DNA from: Lachnospiraceae bacterium
GTDB lineage: Bacteria; Bacillota; Clostridia; Lachnospirales; Lachnospiraceae
Direction of reading: 5' to 3'
Length of the DNA stretch: 58,158 nucleotides
Assembly: GCA_029062895.1 (NCBI GenBank)
Contig: JAIDPF010000028.1
Coordinates: forward strand, 1-58,158
Shown here: in pieces, positions 43,580-52,234 of the stretch
How positions within the stretch are numbered: position 1 is the stretch's first letter
Layout: every line of letters begins with the position of its first letter
Notes under the pieces: model-generated
Databases searched by the model: none
Told to the model about the DNA's origin: nothing
What the model saw: only the letters and a program-made list of their open reading frames with translations
Program-made: the position numbers and the translations under genes

Positions 43580-44875
43580 ATGAAAAAAGGATATAGATTG
43601 ATAAGCGTTCTGCTCTTGGCAGTTCTTTTAACTGCTTGCGGTGGAAAAACTCCTGGTATGGAGCAGGAAGATGAGAGCGGCAGCGTCGAAACCATAGAAC
43701 TGACCTTGTGGACTTTTCCCATCGGAAACTGGGGAAATCCCACGGCAGTAGCCAGTATGCTAAACGATTTTCATAAGGCGTATCCTGATATTCATGTTTC
43801 AGTAGAATACTTAAATTACGATAACGGAGATGAAAAGATTAATCAGGCGGCAGAAGACGGAACCCTTCCGGATCTGATCATGGAAGGACCCGAGCGTCTT
43901 GTGGCAAACTGGGGAGAAAAAGGCTGGATGGTGGATCTGTCCGATCTGTGGGAGTCTGATACGGCAGATGAAATCTACGATAATATCAGAGAAGCCTGCC
44001 ATCACAAAAACGGAGAGTACTATGTGTTTCCTATCTGTATGTCGGCACACTGTATGGCCATCAATTATGATATGTTTAAAGAGGCAGGCGCCCTTCGGTA
44101 CATTGATGAAGAGACGCACACCTGGACGACGGAGGATTTTATCAATGCGGTACAGGTGTTAAATGTTTATGCAGAAGCTCAGGAGCAGAATATCAGTGCG
44201 GGCATCGTATACTGCAAAAATCAAAGCGGCGATCAGGGGACACGTGCTCTGGTAAACAATCTGTATGGCGGTACTTTTACGGATGCGACACATACTTATT
44301 ATACAGTAGACAGCGAAGAAAACATAAAAGCCTTACAGCTTCTTTGTGATTTAGAGGGTATCATCATTGAACCTTCGTTTTCCTCCGGAGATGCGATCGA
44401 TCTGTTCTGTAGAAAAGAAACCGCCATGTGTTTCTGCTGGAATGGTTCTTTGGAAGTACAGCAGACCATCAATCATCCGGAGCTGGACTTTGAAGTTTTC
44501 CCGATGGCTTTTCCTACCAACCAGGATATGCCGAAGCTGCAGGGCGGTATCTGGGGCTTGGGGGCTTTTGATACCGGCGATCAGGAACGGATCATGGCAG
44601 CCAAAACCTTTATCCGTTATATGACAGAAAATGATGCTCCCTACACCCGTGCGGTAAGGGCTTCTTCCTACTGGCCGGTACGGGATATGGACAATTTATA
44701 TGAAAATGACAGGCTTATGACGGAGTACAGCATTTTTATGCCGTACATGGGTGACTATTATCAGATCACGCCCGAATGGTCTGAGGCACGTACCGCATGG
44801 TGGCAGATGCTTTCGAAGATCGGAGACGGGGCGGATATTCCGGATGCGGTGAAAGACTTTCCTTCTCCGGAGTGA
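43580..44875 (+). CDS. extracellular solute-binding lipoprotein (family 1, sugar type)
   Basis: 431 residues. A lipoprotein signal (LLAVLLTACGG, lipid-modified Cys 21) is followed by a bilobal binding-protein fold: LTLWTFPIGNWGNP, an 'NDFHKAYPDIHVSVEYL' segment, and GGIWGLGAF near residue 315. It resembles carbohydrate-binding components of ABC importers, but no permease or ATPase is encoded here. With the hybrid kinase just upstream, it may present ligand to the kinase sensor or serve a transporter encoded elsewhere. Confidence 0.87.
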   Translation: MKKGYRLISVLLLAVLLTACGGKTPGMEQEDESGSVETIELTLWTFPIGNWGNPTAVASMLNDFHKAYPDIHVSVEYLNYDNGDEKINQAAEDGTLPDLIMEGPERLVANWGEKGWMVDLSDLWESDTADEIYDNIREACHHKNGEYYVFPICMSAHCMAINYDMFKEAGALRYIDEETHTWTTEDFINAVQVLNVYAEAQEQNISAGIVYCKNQSGDQGTRALVNNLYGGTFTDATHTYYTVDSEENIKALQLLCDLEGIIIEPSFSSGDAIDLFCRKETAMCFCWNGSLEVQQTINHPELDFEVFPMAFPTNQDMPKLQGGIWGLGAFDTGDQERIMAAKTFIRYMTENDAPYTRAVRASSYWPVRDMDNLYENDRLMTEYSIFMPYMGDYYQITPEWSEARTAWWQMLSKIGDGADIPDAVKDFPSPE

Positions 44876-44897
44876 TCAGAAGGTTATAAATCTATGT

Positions 44898-44973
44898 ATA
44901 AACTCCTACCCACTTGAATAAACTCCTAATATGGGTTATAATTTAGGATATATTCCAGTGAATAGGAGTTTTT
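44898..44973 (+). promoter_or_regulatory. Fic gene promoter with repeated operator-like boxes
   Basis: Promoter TTGAAT (44914-44919), 17 bases, TATAAT (44937-44942). The box ATAAACTCCTA occurs at 44898-44908 and again at 44918-44928, exactly 20 bp apart. Its inverse TAGGAGTTTTT lies at 44963-44973 and forms the ribosome-binding site. The boxes bracket the promoter, which suggests autorepression by the Fic protein's C-terminal winged helix. Confidence 0.6.
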
Positions 44974-44976
44974 TCT

Positions 44977-46023
44977 ATGAGGAAATTTGATTACAAAAAG
45001 TATGAAAATAAAAAATGGGATAGTGAGATTCTGGGACTTGTTGCTCAGATTCATGAATACAAAGGCAGACAGGAATTGTTTTTGAAACAAAGACCGAAAG
45101 AATTGGAACGGCTTGTAGAATTGGCAAAGGTGCAAAGCACGGAGGCTTCCAATGAGATTGAAGGCATTAGAACAACAAATACCAGACTAAAACAGCTTTG
45201 TGCTGATAAAACGGCACCGAAGAATCGTGACGAAGAAGAAATCATGGGCTACAGGGATGTGCTTAATACTATCCATGAAAACTATAAATATATCCCGGTA
45301 AAGAGCAGTTATATTCTTCAGTTACATCGGGATCTCTATAAATATTCGCAGAAAGCAATTGGCGGAAGGTTTAAGAATTCTCAGAACTATATCAGTGCAG
45401 TGAACGAGGCGGGGGAAGAATATGTATTATTTACGCCCCTGGCACCTTATGAGACGGCGCCTGCAATTGATGCTATTTGTGAAAACTATAATCGGATGCT
45501 TGACGAAGGCAGTGTGGATATTCTGCTCTTAATTCCGATTTTCATTCATGATTTTCTGTGCATCCATCCGTTTAGTGACGGTAATGGGAGAATGAGCAGA
45601 CTTTTGACTACATTGTTATTATATAAGAACGGATATCTGGTAGGAAAATATATTTCGCTGGAAAGCAAGATAGCTAAAAATAAAATTAAGTATTACCAAG
45701 TACTAGAAGAATGTCAGATTGGATGGCATGAGGGAGAGGAGCATGTGGCTGCCTTTACTAAATATATTTTGCAGACTGTTCTTGCAGCATACAGAGACTT
45801 TGAGGATAGGGTAAATGTTGTTGGAGAGAAAATGACTGCCATAGAAATGGTAGAACGTGCGGTATCCCGGAAATATGGTAAGATTACTAAAAGTGATATT
45901 ATGGAATCATGTCCTACCATCGGACAGAAGTCCGTAGAGGCTGCCATCAAGAAACTTGTGGACAAAGGAGTTCTCATAAAAAAAGGAAATGGACGAGGTG
46001 CGTATTATCTGAGAAATGACTGA
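44977..46023 (+). CDS. Fic family protein with C-terminal winged helix
   Basis: 348 residues. The N-terminal region carries an inhibitory helix motif, SNEIEG (S-x-x-x-E-G, about residue 54), which blocks the active site in class II Fic enzymes. The Fic core HPFSDGNGRMSR (near 199-210) has the catalytic His and all phosphate-binding residues. The C-terminus (about 290-345, GKITKSDIMESCPTIGQKSVEAAIKKL) is a winged helix. The protein should transfer AMP (or another nucleotide) from NTP to a target hydroxyl and may bind DNA. The promoter carries repeated boxes suited to autoregulation. Confidence 0.9.
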   Translation: MRKFDYKKYENKKWDSEILGLVAQIHEYKGRQELFLKQRPKELERLVELAKVQSTEASNEIEGIRTTNTRLKQLCADKTAPKNRDEEEIMGYRDVLNTIHENYKYIPVKSSYILQLHRDLYKYSQKAIGGRFKNSQNYISAVNEAGEEYVLFTPLAPYETAPAIDAICENYNRMLDEGSVDILLLIPIFIHDFLCIHPFSDGNGRMSRLLTTLLLYKNGYLVGKYISLESKIAKNKIKYYQVLEECQIGWHEGEEHVAAFTKYILQTVLAAYRDFEDRVNVVGEKMTAIEMVERAVSRKYGKITKSDIMESCPTIGQKSVEAAIKKLVDKGVLIKKGNGRGAYYLRND

Positions 46024-46101
46024 TGGAACGGAAATAGGAATCGATTTAGAGTTATGTAAACTATTTCGCTTACGACACTGAAAAAAGAAGGGAGAAAATA
46101 T

Positions 46102-46542
46102 ATGGAATATCATTTTTATGGTTGGGAAAATGCCTTGGTACAGCCGGTCTGTAAAGAATACGAGAAAATCCGTTCCCCAAGGGAGCTGTATGATCTTTTA
46201 TCAGAGCTCTGGTGCGCCGATACCTGCGCCCCCAGAATGCGGGAGGAATGGAGTGAGGAGAATAAGACGCTGGGACAATGCTCCATCACAGCATTTTTAG
46301 CGCAGGACATCTTTGGCGGCAAAGTCTATGGGATCCTTAGACCGGGCGGGAATTATCATTGTTACAATGTAATTGGCGACTGCTGCTTTGACTTGACCAG
46401 CGAACAGTTTGGAGAGGAGGCTGCGGAGCTTGTCTATGAGGGCAATCCGGAGCAGTTTCGGGAAGAGCATTTTGCCAAAGAGGAGAAACGATTGCGGTAT
46501 GAGGCTTTGAAGCGTGCACTGGAAGAAAAGTTGAAGGGATAA
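46102..46542 (+). CDS. YunG family protein
   Basis: 146 residues. LWCADTCAPRMREEWSEEN, LGQCSITAFLAQDIFGGK, GNYHCYNVIG and DLTSEQFG match the YunG-type family of small Firmicutes proteins. The conserved Cys (GQCS), His (NYH) and Asp (FDLT) arrangement resembles a papain-like triad, but function is not established. RBS AGGGAG lies before the ATG. A fragment of repeat family B (46049-46061) is just upstream. mnmA follows after seven bases. Confidence 0.7.
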   Translation: MEYHFYGWENALVQPVCKEYEKIRSPRELYDLLSELWCADTCAPRMREEWSEENKTLGQCSITAFLAQDIFGGKVYGILRPGGNYHCYNVIGDCCFDLTSEQFGEEAAELVYEGNPEQFREEHFAKEEKRLRYEALKRALEEKLKG

Positions 46543-46549
46543 CTCGGCT

Positions 46550-47641
46550 ATGAAGATCAATATGTCAAAAGGTAAAGTTGTAGTGGGCATGTCCGGCGGT
46601 GTGGATTCGTCGGTGGCCGCTTATCTGTTAAAAGAACAGGGATATGATGTGATCGGCGTAACGATGCAGGTCTGGCAGGAAGAAGGGGGTACGGCAGGAA
46701 AAAACAGCGCCGTGGAGGATGCCAGACGGGTTGCCGGGGTATTGGATATCCCATATCATGTGGTGGATTTTAGGGATGTGTTTCAGGAAAAGGTGATAGA
46801 TAACTTTGTTGCAGAGTATCTCTCAGGCAATACCCCCAATCCGTGCATCCGCTGCAACCGCTATGTGAAGTGGGAAGCGCTTCTTTCTTATGCTATGGAC
46901 AACGGGGCGGAGTTCATTGCCACCGGTCATTATGCAAACATCAGGAAACTGGAGAATGGACGGTATGCCGTCAGCAAAGCTTCAACTACGGAGAAAGACC
47001 AGACCTATGCCCTGTATCAGCTGACACAGTCCCAATTGGAGCATACGCTGATGCCGCTGGGAGAATACCGTAAGGAGGAGATCCGTCAGATTGCCGAAAG
47101 GATAGGGCTTCCGGTAGCGGACAAGCCGGATAGTCAGGAGATCTGTTTTATTCCGGATAATGACTATGGCGCATTTCTGGGCCGACATGCCAAACTTCCG
47201 ACAGCAGGTAATTTTGTGGATAAAAAAGGTAATATATTAGGGATCCATGCCGGGATCCATAAATATACGATCGGGCAGAGGAAAGGATTGAACATAGCCT
47301 TTGGACAGCCAATGTATGTATGCGAGATCCGTCCTGCCACCAATGAGGTAGTGCTGGGGACCAATGAAGATACGTTTACGGATGAGGTGGTCTGCAACAG
47401 GATCAATTATATGGCGGTAGAAAATCTTGGGGGCTGCCAGGGGATGACGGCAAAAATACGATATGGCAGTAAGGAATATGCCTGTCATGCAGAGTATGTT
47501 AGTGAGGATGTATTGAGTTGCCATTTTCCGGAAAAAGTCAGGGCAGCGACGCCGGGACAGGCGATCGTATTTTACCGTGGGAACGATGTGCTTGGGGGAG
47601 GAACTGTTATAAGAAATCAAGAAAAAAATACTAGTTTTTGA
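46550..47641 (+). CDS. mnmA: tRNA-specific 2-thiouridylase MnmA
   Basis: 363 residues. MnmA makes the 2-thio group on U34 of tRNA-Lys, Glu and Gln. The PP-loop VVGMSGGVDSSVAAYLL (ATP pyrophosphatase) opens the protein. The two catalytic Cys are in NPCIRCNRYVK (near 97) and QEICFIPD (near 198). GATGHYA and YTIGQRKGLN are further family motifs. Length is normal. ATG 46550 is preceded by AGGGATAA only, so ATG 46562 is also possible. Position next to a YunG gene has no obvious meaning. Confidence 0.93.
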   Translation: MKINMSKGKVVVGMSGGVDSSVAAYLLKEQGYDVIGVTMQVWQEEGGTAGKNSAVEDARRVAGVLDIPYHVVDFRDVFQEKVIDNFVAEYLSGNTPNPCIRCNRYVKWEALLSYAMDNGAEFIATGHYANIRKLENGRYAVSKASTTEKDQTYALYQLTQSQLEHTLMPLGEYRKEEIRQIAERIGLPVADKPDSQEICFIPDNDYGAFLGRHAKLPTAGNFVDKKGNILGIHAGIHKYTIGQRKGLNIAFGQPMYVCEIRPATNEVVLGTNEDTFTDEVVCNRINYMAVENLGGCQGMTAKIRYGSKEYACHAEYVSEDVLSCHFPEKVRAATPGQAIVFYRGNDVLGGGTVIRNQEKNTSF

Positions 47642-47774
47642 TTATTAAATTAAAATTTAACTAATTGTATATATACTGAAAAAATAAATTAAACACAATA
47701 GAAAAATAATTAAATTTTAAATTCGTACATATTCTGCCAACTTTTGCCAATCCTAACAGCAGGAGGTGCAGATT

Positions 47775-48206
47775 ATGAATGAAGATACCGTAAAATTATT
47801 AAAGGAATGTAATTCAGGCTGCAAGATGGCGATGAACAGCATTGACCAGATTCAGCAATACGTCAAAGATGAAAAGCTGCAGAAATTGTTGGATCATTAT
47901 AAGGACCTGCATGCCGGGTTGAAAGAAAAATCAGGAACCATGCTGAAGGATGCGGGCGAAAATGACGAGAAACCGACCATGATGGCGTCAGCCTTTTCAT
48001 GGTTGAGTACCGAGGTAAAAATGGCATTGGAGAGAAACCATACGCAGATCGCCAAGATTATGATGGATGGCTGTAATATGGGGATCCAGTCCATCGGGGA
48101 ATACCGCAGTAAATTCAGCGGAGCGTCAAAGGAGGCAGCTGATCTTGCTGGTGACTTGATCCATCTGGAAGAAGATTTCAGTAAAAGTATGGAAAAATAT
48201 CTATAA
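47775..48206 (+). CDS. small helical-bundle protein (DUF2383/ferritin-like appearance)
   Basis: 143 residues, almost wholly helical, with amphipathic repeats: TVKLLKECNSGCKMAMNSIDQI, KLQKLLDHYKDLHAGLKEK, then VKMALERNHTQIAKIMMDG. It resembles four-helix bundle proteins of the DUF2383/ferritin-like group, although a full set of metal-binding Glu/His cannot be confirmed by eye. RBS AGGAGG lies eight bases before ATG 47775. It has its own terminator. The AT-rich 130 bases upstream contain no ORF. Confidence 0.6.
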   Translation: MNEDTVKLLKECNSGCKMAMNSIDQIQQYVKDEKLQKLLDHYKDLHAGLKEKSGTMLKDAGENDEKPTMMASAFSWLSTEVKMALERNHTQIAKIMMDGCNMGIQSIGEYRSKFSGASKEAADLAGDLIHLEEDFSKSMEKYL

Positions 48207-48218
48207 ATATGGTATGGT

Positions 48219-48260
48219 AAAAAGGATTTCCGCAGGAGAGCAGACGGAGATCCTTTTTTG
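48219..48260 (+). terminator. intrinsic terminator
   Basis: AAAAAGGATTTCCG (48219-48232) pairs with CGGAGATCCTTTTT (48245-48258), a 14-bp stem with one wobble, followed by TT. Confidence 0.85.
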
Positions 48261-48338
48261 AATATGACGGGGTTCAGGAGATTCATACTTTGTTGTGAGC
48301 TTTTGATTCATATAACAGTCATAATGGGGAGGATGACA

Positions 48339-48800
48339 ATGGCAATCGAGAATGTCAGGGAGTATTTTCAACAGTATGGGATAGAGGACAGGATACAGGA
48401 ATTTGAAGTATCCAGCGCGACAGTGGCGCTTGCGGCTGAGGCACTGCATTGTGAGGAGTGCAGGATCGCGAAGACATTGTCCTTTCACCTTGGAGATCAG
48501 GTGATACTGATCGTGACCGCAGGGGATAAGAAGATTGACAATCCGAAATATAAGGCGAAGTTTGGCGCGAAAGCGAAGATGCTTGCATTTGAGGAGGCGG
48601 AGCCGCTGACCGGTCATGCGGTGGGCGGGGTATGCCCGTTTGCGGTAAAAGAGGGCGTAAAGACGTATCTGGATGTGTCACTCAAGCGTTTTGAAACGGT
48701 ATTTCCGGCATGTGGAAGTGCCAACAGCGCCATCGAACTCACGCCTGAGGAACTGGAACGGTATTCCGGATGCGTGGAGTGGGTGGATGTTTGTAAATGA
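48339..48800 (+). CDS. YbaK/EbsC-type aminoacyl-tRNA deacylase
   Basis: 153 residues of the YbaK/ProRS-INS editing domain: RIAKTLSFHLGDQVILIVTAGDKKID, then GAKAKMLAFEEAEPLTGHAVGGVCPFAV with the conserved catalytic K and GGxxP loop, and SANSAIELTPEEL. Such stand-alone editing domains hydrolyse mischarged tRNAs such as Cys- or Ala-tRNA-Pro. ATG 48339 follows GGGGAGG; the frame is open to 48258 but that part covers the terminator tail. Confidence 0.88.
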   Translation: MAIENVREYFQQYGIEDRIQEFEVSSATVALAAEALHCEECRIAKTLSFHLGDQVILIVTAGDKKIDNPKYKAKFGAKAKMLAFEEAEPLTGHAVGGVCPFAVKEGVKTYLDVSLKRFETVFPACGSANSAIELTPEELERYSGCVEWVDVCK

Positions 48801-48935
48801 TGATCAGCTTATTAAAATTTCTACTCATGTAGATAAACCGACATGGACGCTACTACTGTATCTGGGAAATATAGAAAATTAACAAAATTTAATAAATTAA
48901 TGACAGATGCTGCTTGATATGCAGTTTGGTTTTGA

Positions 48936-48964
48936 TTGACACACCGTATCGCATCTGTTACAAT
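48936..48964 (+). promoter_or_regulatory. consensus promoter upstream of the Rpn-like gene
   Basis: A perfect TTGACA (48936-48941), a 17-base spacer and TACAAT (48959-48964). It is followed by a leader of about 150 bases without an ORF before ATG 49124. TATCTGGGAA occurs on both sides of the promoter (near 48858 and 48976). Confidence 0.6.
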
Positions 48965-49123
48965 GACACTACATATCTGGGAATATCTAAAGTATTTTAT
49001 GCCATTTCGGCTGACAATCCCTGTATGAATAAAATAATATAGCGGATTGCAGAGAATGGTGATAGGAAATGTTTTCAATATCATATGGGTTCTTCTTTCC
49101 GCTAAATACGAAAGGAGTACGGT

Positions 49124-50125
49124 ATGAAAGAAAGACATTTTAGAAAAGAGGTAGCAAAAAAATCTGCGAATGAAACGATAGCAGATGTGACAACGGATCC
49201 GCTGTTTGGAAGAAAGACGCTCCGTGAGATGAATTTGTAAGAGATTTATCTCTTTGATGATTTTTTATTCGGAGCGATGGTGACTTATCCGGAAATCGGA
49301 GAACGGTTTGTAAAAAGCATTTTGAAAACAATATTTGGCAGGGAGTTTAAACATCTGTCTGTCACGGCGCAGAAAGTGTTATGCGGTTCGGACTCCCATC
49401 TGCATGGTGCAAGATTGGATGTGTATACAGAACCGGAAATTGAAGATTACGGGGAAGAACGGGCAGCAGTTTATGATATTGAGCCAGACTGTAATGACAG
49501 TGCAGCGGATAAAAAGGCGCTACCACGCAGGATGAGGTTCTACCATGGCAAGATCGCCGCAAGGAGCCTGAACGCCGGAGCAGACTATGATCATCTGAAG
49601 AATGTTGTGATCATTATGATCATGCCCTATGATCCCTTTGGCAGGGATCACATGTTGTATACAATCAAAAACAAATGCGTGGAACTGCCGGAGATGGAAT
49701 ATGAGGACGGTGCAAGTACCCTGTTTCTATATACAAAAGGAACAAAGGGAATTCCCAGCGCAGCAGTAAAACAGTTGCTGTATTATATGGAAAATACTAC
49801 TTATGAGAATGCAGTCAATGAGGAGCTTCGTGAGATTCATAGGATGGTTGAGACAGTAAAAAATGATCGGGAGGTGGACGGAATGCGAATAAAAATCATA
49901 GAAGAAAACTATGAGTTGAAGCAGGAGGTCACAAGGCAGGCAGAAAAGATCACAGAACAAGCAGACAAGATCATAAGACAGGCTGAAGAAAATACAAAAC
50001 AGGCAGATGAGATTACAAAGCAGGCTGAAGAAAATGCAAAACAAGAGGAAGAAATAAAAAGACTGAGGGAAGAATTGAAACGAAGAGATGCCATGGATAA
50101 AAGTGCAAAAACTCATTCTAACTGA
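49124..50125 (+). pseudogene. Rpn/PD-(D/E)XK transposase-like nuclease gene with an in-frame stop
   Basis: The gene starts at ATG 49124 (RBS AAAGGAG) and reads 38 codons to a TAA at 49238-49240. It continues in the same frame to 50125, giving 333 codons in all. After the stop, LFDDFLFGAMVTYPEIGERFV and LPRRMRFYHGKIAARSL then YDPFGRDHMLYTIKNKC match the Rpn (recombination-promoting nuclease, PDDEXK_2) family. The usual I-E-M-Q active-site strand reads YDIEPD here. The C-terminus is a heptad coiled coil of 'KQAEENA'-like repeats. Translation could restart at ATG 49277, but that form would lack the domain's start. Probably a broken gene. Confidence 0.7.
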
Positions 50126-50189
50126 AAGCTCATATACCTATAGAACAATTAACACTTATTGACATGGAACATTCTGGAAAATAAAAGTT

Positions 50190-50224
50190 AAGCGACTAAT
50201 TGAGGGGAAGTTGGTCGCTTTTTT
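50190..50224 (+). terminator. intrinsic terminator after the Rpn-like gene
   Basis: AAGCGACTAA (50190-50199) pairs with TTGGTCGCTT (50211-50220), followed by TTTT. The remaining 180 bases to the amidase start contain a possible promoter TTTGCA-17-TAGAAT ending near 50275 and no ORF. Confidence 0.8.
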
Positions 50225-50409
50225 AATGCACATTTCAATGAAATGTTTGCAAAATAGGAATTTAATGATAGAATAGTAAAGACTTTTACATTCGGATTAG
50301 TTCACGACTTTTCTGCGGAATAGAGATCAGCGCGGAACGGTTGCTGTGGGGGATTTATTTACCGGCATGTAACATAGCTGATGCCTTCTGCATATGCTAG
50401 AGAAAGCGT

Positions 50410-50456
50410 ATGAAAGGCGTAATTATGCCGTTGGTTGTATTGGATGCCGGACACGG
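50410..50456 (+). pseudogene. 5' fragment of a split N-acetylmuramoyl-L-alanine amidase gene
   Basis: From ATG 50410 (or ATG 50425) the frame reads MPLVVLDAGHG, the first strand and zinc-ligand loop of Amidase_3 proteins, and then leaves homology at the GG of 50455-50456. The remainder of the domain lies 3.4 kb away at 53867-54359. In the present arrangement the frame runs on into the element (SGNLRKVIQ...) to a stop at 50605-50607, overlapping the start of the HD-GYP gene. Joining 50456 to 53867 restores one reading frame with the motif AGHGGADPGA. Confidence 0.88.
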
Positions 50457-50543
50457 TAGCGGTAACTTGCGGAAAGTAATACAAGACAGGGAAATACAAT
50501 CTATTGTTACGTGGAATTTGTTTTCGTACGAAAGGAGGGAGGA

Positions 50544-51965
50544 ATGGCTGTGCAAAGGAAGATTAGCAAACCACTTTTGGTTAGCGTTGTTATTCTGCCA
50601 ATTTTGATTATCATCGGTATGACATTGCTTTTTCTTCAAAATCATCGGTATAATACCCGTGAAAGGGTACATAGCTTTTCGGACGGCAGGCGGGAGGGTA
50701 CCGCATTTGTATTTGATGATGTTACGGTAGATATTGTTACAAGAGGAGGAGATACCGGTGCATGGATGAATGATCCTGTTTTAGATGATGATGAAAATGT
50801 TCTTTACACGGAGTCTGTTGGTACCATCTATGAGCTGGTAGTTATCAACAATTCTTCTGATACAATTACTGACTGGAAGGCTGTCGTATACATTCCTGAG
50901 GAAATGTGTATAGTCAATTCATGGAATGGAGATTATGAGATTCATCAGAATGTGAATTCGGGAAATGAAAGGGTTCAGGCCCTTGATCTTGCAGAGTATT
51001 CTAAGTATGACATCATACTGGAGCACTTTATGACAGTGTCCGGAGCTATGGTCCGATTGTATGAGGGGGATTATTTTATATATTATCCTGATGTGGCAAT
51101 GGGTGAAATGCCCATAGTTCCAAAGCAGAAAGACTCAGACAAAGAGAGCAGTGCCAGAATTGGCTTTATCATGTATATTCCTGAAAAGACCATTGACTAT
51201 GTAGCGGATTTTTCTAAAGGAGAGATACACTACCATCTGCACACCAGTATTTTAAAAAATCCGTTTTTCTGGATACTTTGTGTAGCGATGCTTATCTGGA
51301 TCAGTTGTTTTCTTGCAATGATTATTGTAAAGATCAATCTGCGGCGTATGATTGAACAGCAGAAACGGGACGAGAAGATTATTGAGCAGACCATGCAGAC
51401 GATTGTCAACTTCATTGAGGCAAAGGACCCTTATACCAAAGGTCATTCGATGCGTGTTGCACAATATACAAAACTGCTTGCCGAGAGTATGGGATTTTCC
51501 GAGGCTGAATGTAAAAGCTTTTATTATATTGCATTGATGCATGATTGCGGAAAGCTGTATATCCCGGATAATATTCTCACCAAACCGGGCAAGCTTACCG
51601 ATGAAGAGTATGAAATCATGAAAAAGCATACCTTATTCGGAAAAGAACTCCTTCAAGATTTTACGATCATTGAGGATATTGGCATGGGTGCGTTGTGCCA
51701 CCATGAACGCTATGATGGCAAGGGTTATCCCAATGGACTTGCAGGTGAAGATATTCCGGTGATTGCCCGTCTTATCTGCATATCAGATGCCTTTGATGCA
51801 ATGAACAGCTGTCGCTGCTATCGAAAAAATCTGACGCCGGATATTATTTTAGATGAGCTTAAGAAGAATAAGGGAAAACAGTTTGATCCAAATTTGATTG
51901 AACATTTACTGAAGCTTATTGAAAGCGGCGTAATCTCCATGTCAGACAATGTAGAAGGCGAATAA
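50544..51965 (+). CDS. membrane-bound HD-GYP protein, probable c-di-GMP phosphodiesterase (element cargo)
   Basis: 473 residues from ATG 50544 (AAAGGAGGGAGG upstream). Membrane helix 1 is at about 12-32, an extracellular domain with CARDB/DUF11-like strands at about 45-235 (YELVVINNSSDTITDWKAVVYIPEEM), and helix 2 at about 245-265. The cytoplasmic HD-GYP domain is at about 285-465: HSMRVAQYT, HDCGKLYIPDNIL with the HD pair, and HHERYDGKGYPNGL, the GYP motif. All metal ligands appear present. HD-GYP enzymes cleave c-di-GMP. As cargo in a recombinase element it may signal outside conditions or affect element and host behaviour. The amidase promoter probably drives it. Confidence 0.88.
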   Translation: MAVQRKISKPLLVSVVILPILIIIGMTLLFLQNHRYNTRERVHSFSDGRREGTAFVFDDVTVDIVTRGGDTGAWMNDPVLDDDENVLYTESVGTIYELVVINNSSDTITDWKAVVYIPEEMCIVNSWNGDYEIHQNVNSGNERVQALDLAEYSKYDIILEHFMTVSGAMVRLYEGDYFIYYPDVAMGEMPIVPKQKDSDKESSARIGFIMYIPEKTIDYVADFSKGEIHYHLHTSILKNPFFWILCVAMLIWISCFLAMIIVKINLRRMIEQQKRDEKIIEQTMQTIVNFIEAKDPYTKGHSMRVAQYTKLLAESMGFSEAECKSFYYIALMHDCGKLYIPDNILTKPGKLTDEEYEIMKKHTLFGKELLQDFTIIEDIGMGALCHHERYDGKGYPNGLAGEDIPVIARLICISDAFDAMNSCRCYRKNLTPDIILDELKKNKGKQFDPNLIEHLLKLIESGVISMSDNVEGE

Positions 51966-52006
51966 ACCTTCGTTTTACGGTACTTACATATATCTGAAAA
52001 CTATTT

Positions 52007-52037
52007 AGCATATTGGATAAGCTATATCTAATATGCT
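52007..52037 (+). promoter_or_regulatory. hairpin between the HD-GYP gene and the recombinase operon
   Basis: AGCATATTGGATA (52007-52019) pairs with TATCTAATATGCT (52025-52037), a 13-bp stem with one G-U pair and a 5-base loop. No T run follows, so it may be an operator or RNA structure rather than a terminator. Confidence 0.5.
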
Positions 52038-52091
52038 GTTATGAATAGGTTGTATAACATTTTATGGATATATGTAGGAGGGATGGCCGAT

Positions 52092-52234
52092 TGAAGGATG
52101 GCAGGCGGGAAACAGTATGCTATACCGTTGAAAGAGAATTTTTAGCCAAAATCAATGTCGCAGAGCTTGTAAACCGGATTATTCAGACCCATTTAAAAAA
52201 ACAAAACCGGAAAAGCTCTGTGAAAAAGCGATGA
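52092..52234 (+). CDS. 47-residue protein upstream of the recombinase
   Basis: TTG 52092 follows AGGAGGG by about 10 bases and opens 47 codons ending TGA at 52232-52234, overlapping the recombinase ATG (ATGA). The protein (LKDGRRETVCYTVEREF, then KINVAELVNRIIQTHLKKQ) is basic with an amphipathic C-terminal helix. A small ORF just ahead of the recombinase, with overlapping stop and start, is a common layout in Clostridial serine-recombinase elements. It could be an excision or regulatory partner; no known fold is recognised. Confidence 0.65.

Noticed and set aside
49915-50090. CRISPR-like short repeats
   Set aside because: The repeats are in-frame heptad codons within a coiled coil, with no spacers.
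49727-50116. 129-codon Cys/Phe/Leu-rich minus-strand ORF
   Set aside because: Antisense of the heptad-repeat coiled coil; repeats such as 'FCIFFSL' are a mirror of the KQAEEN repeats.
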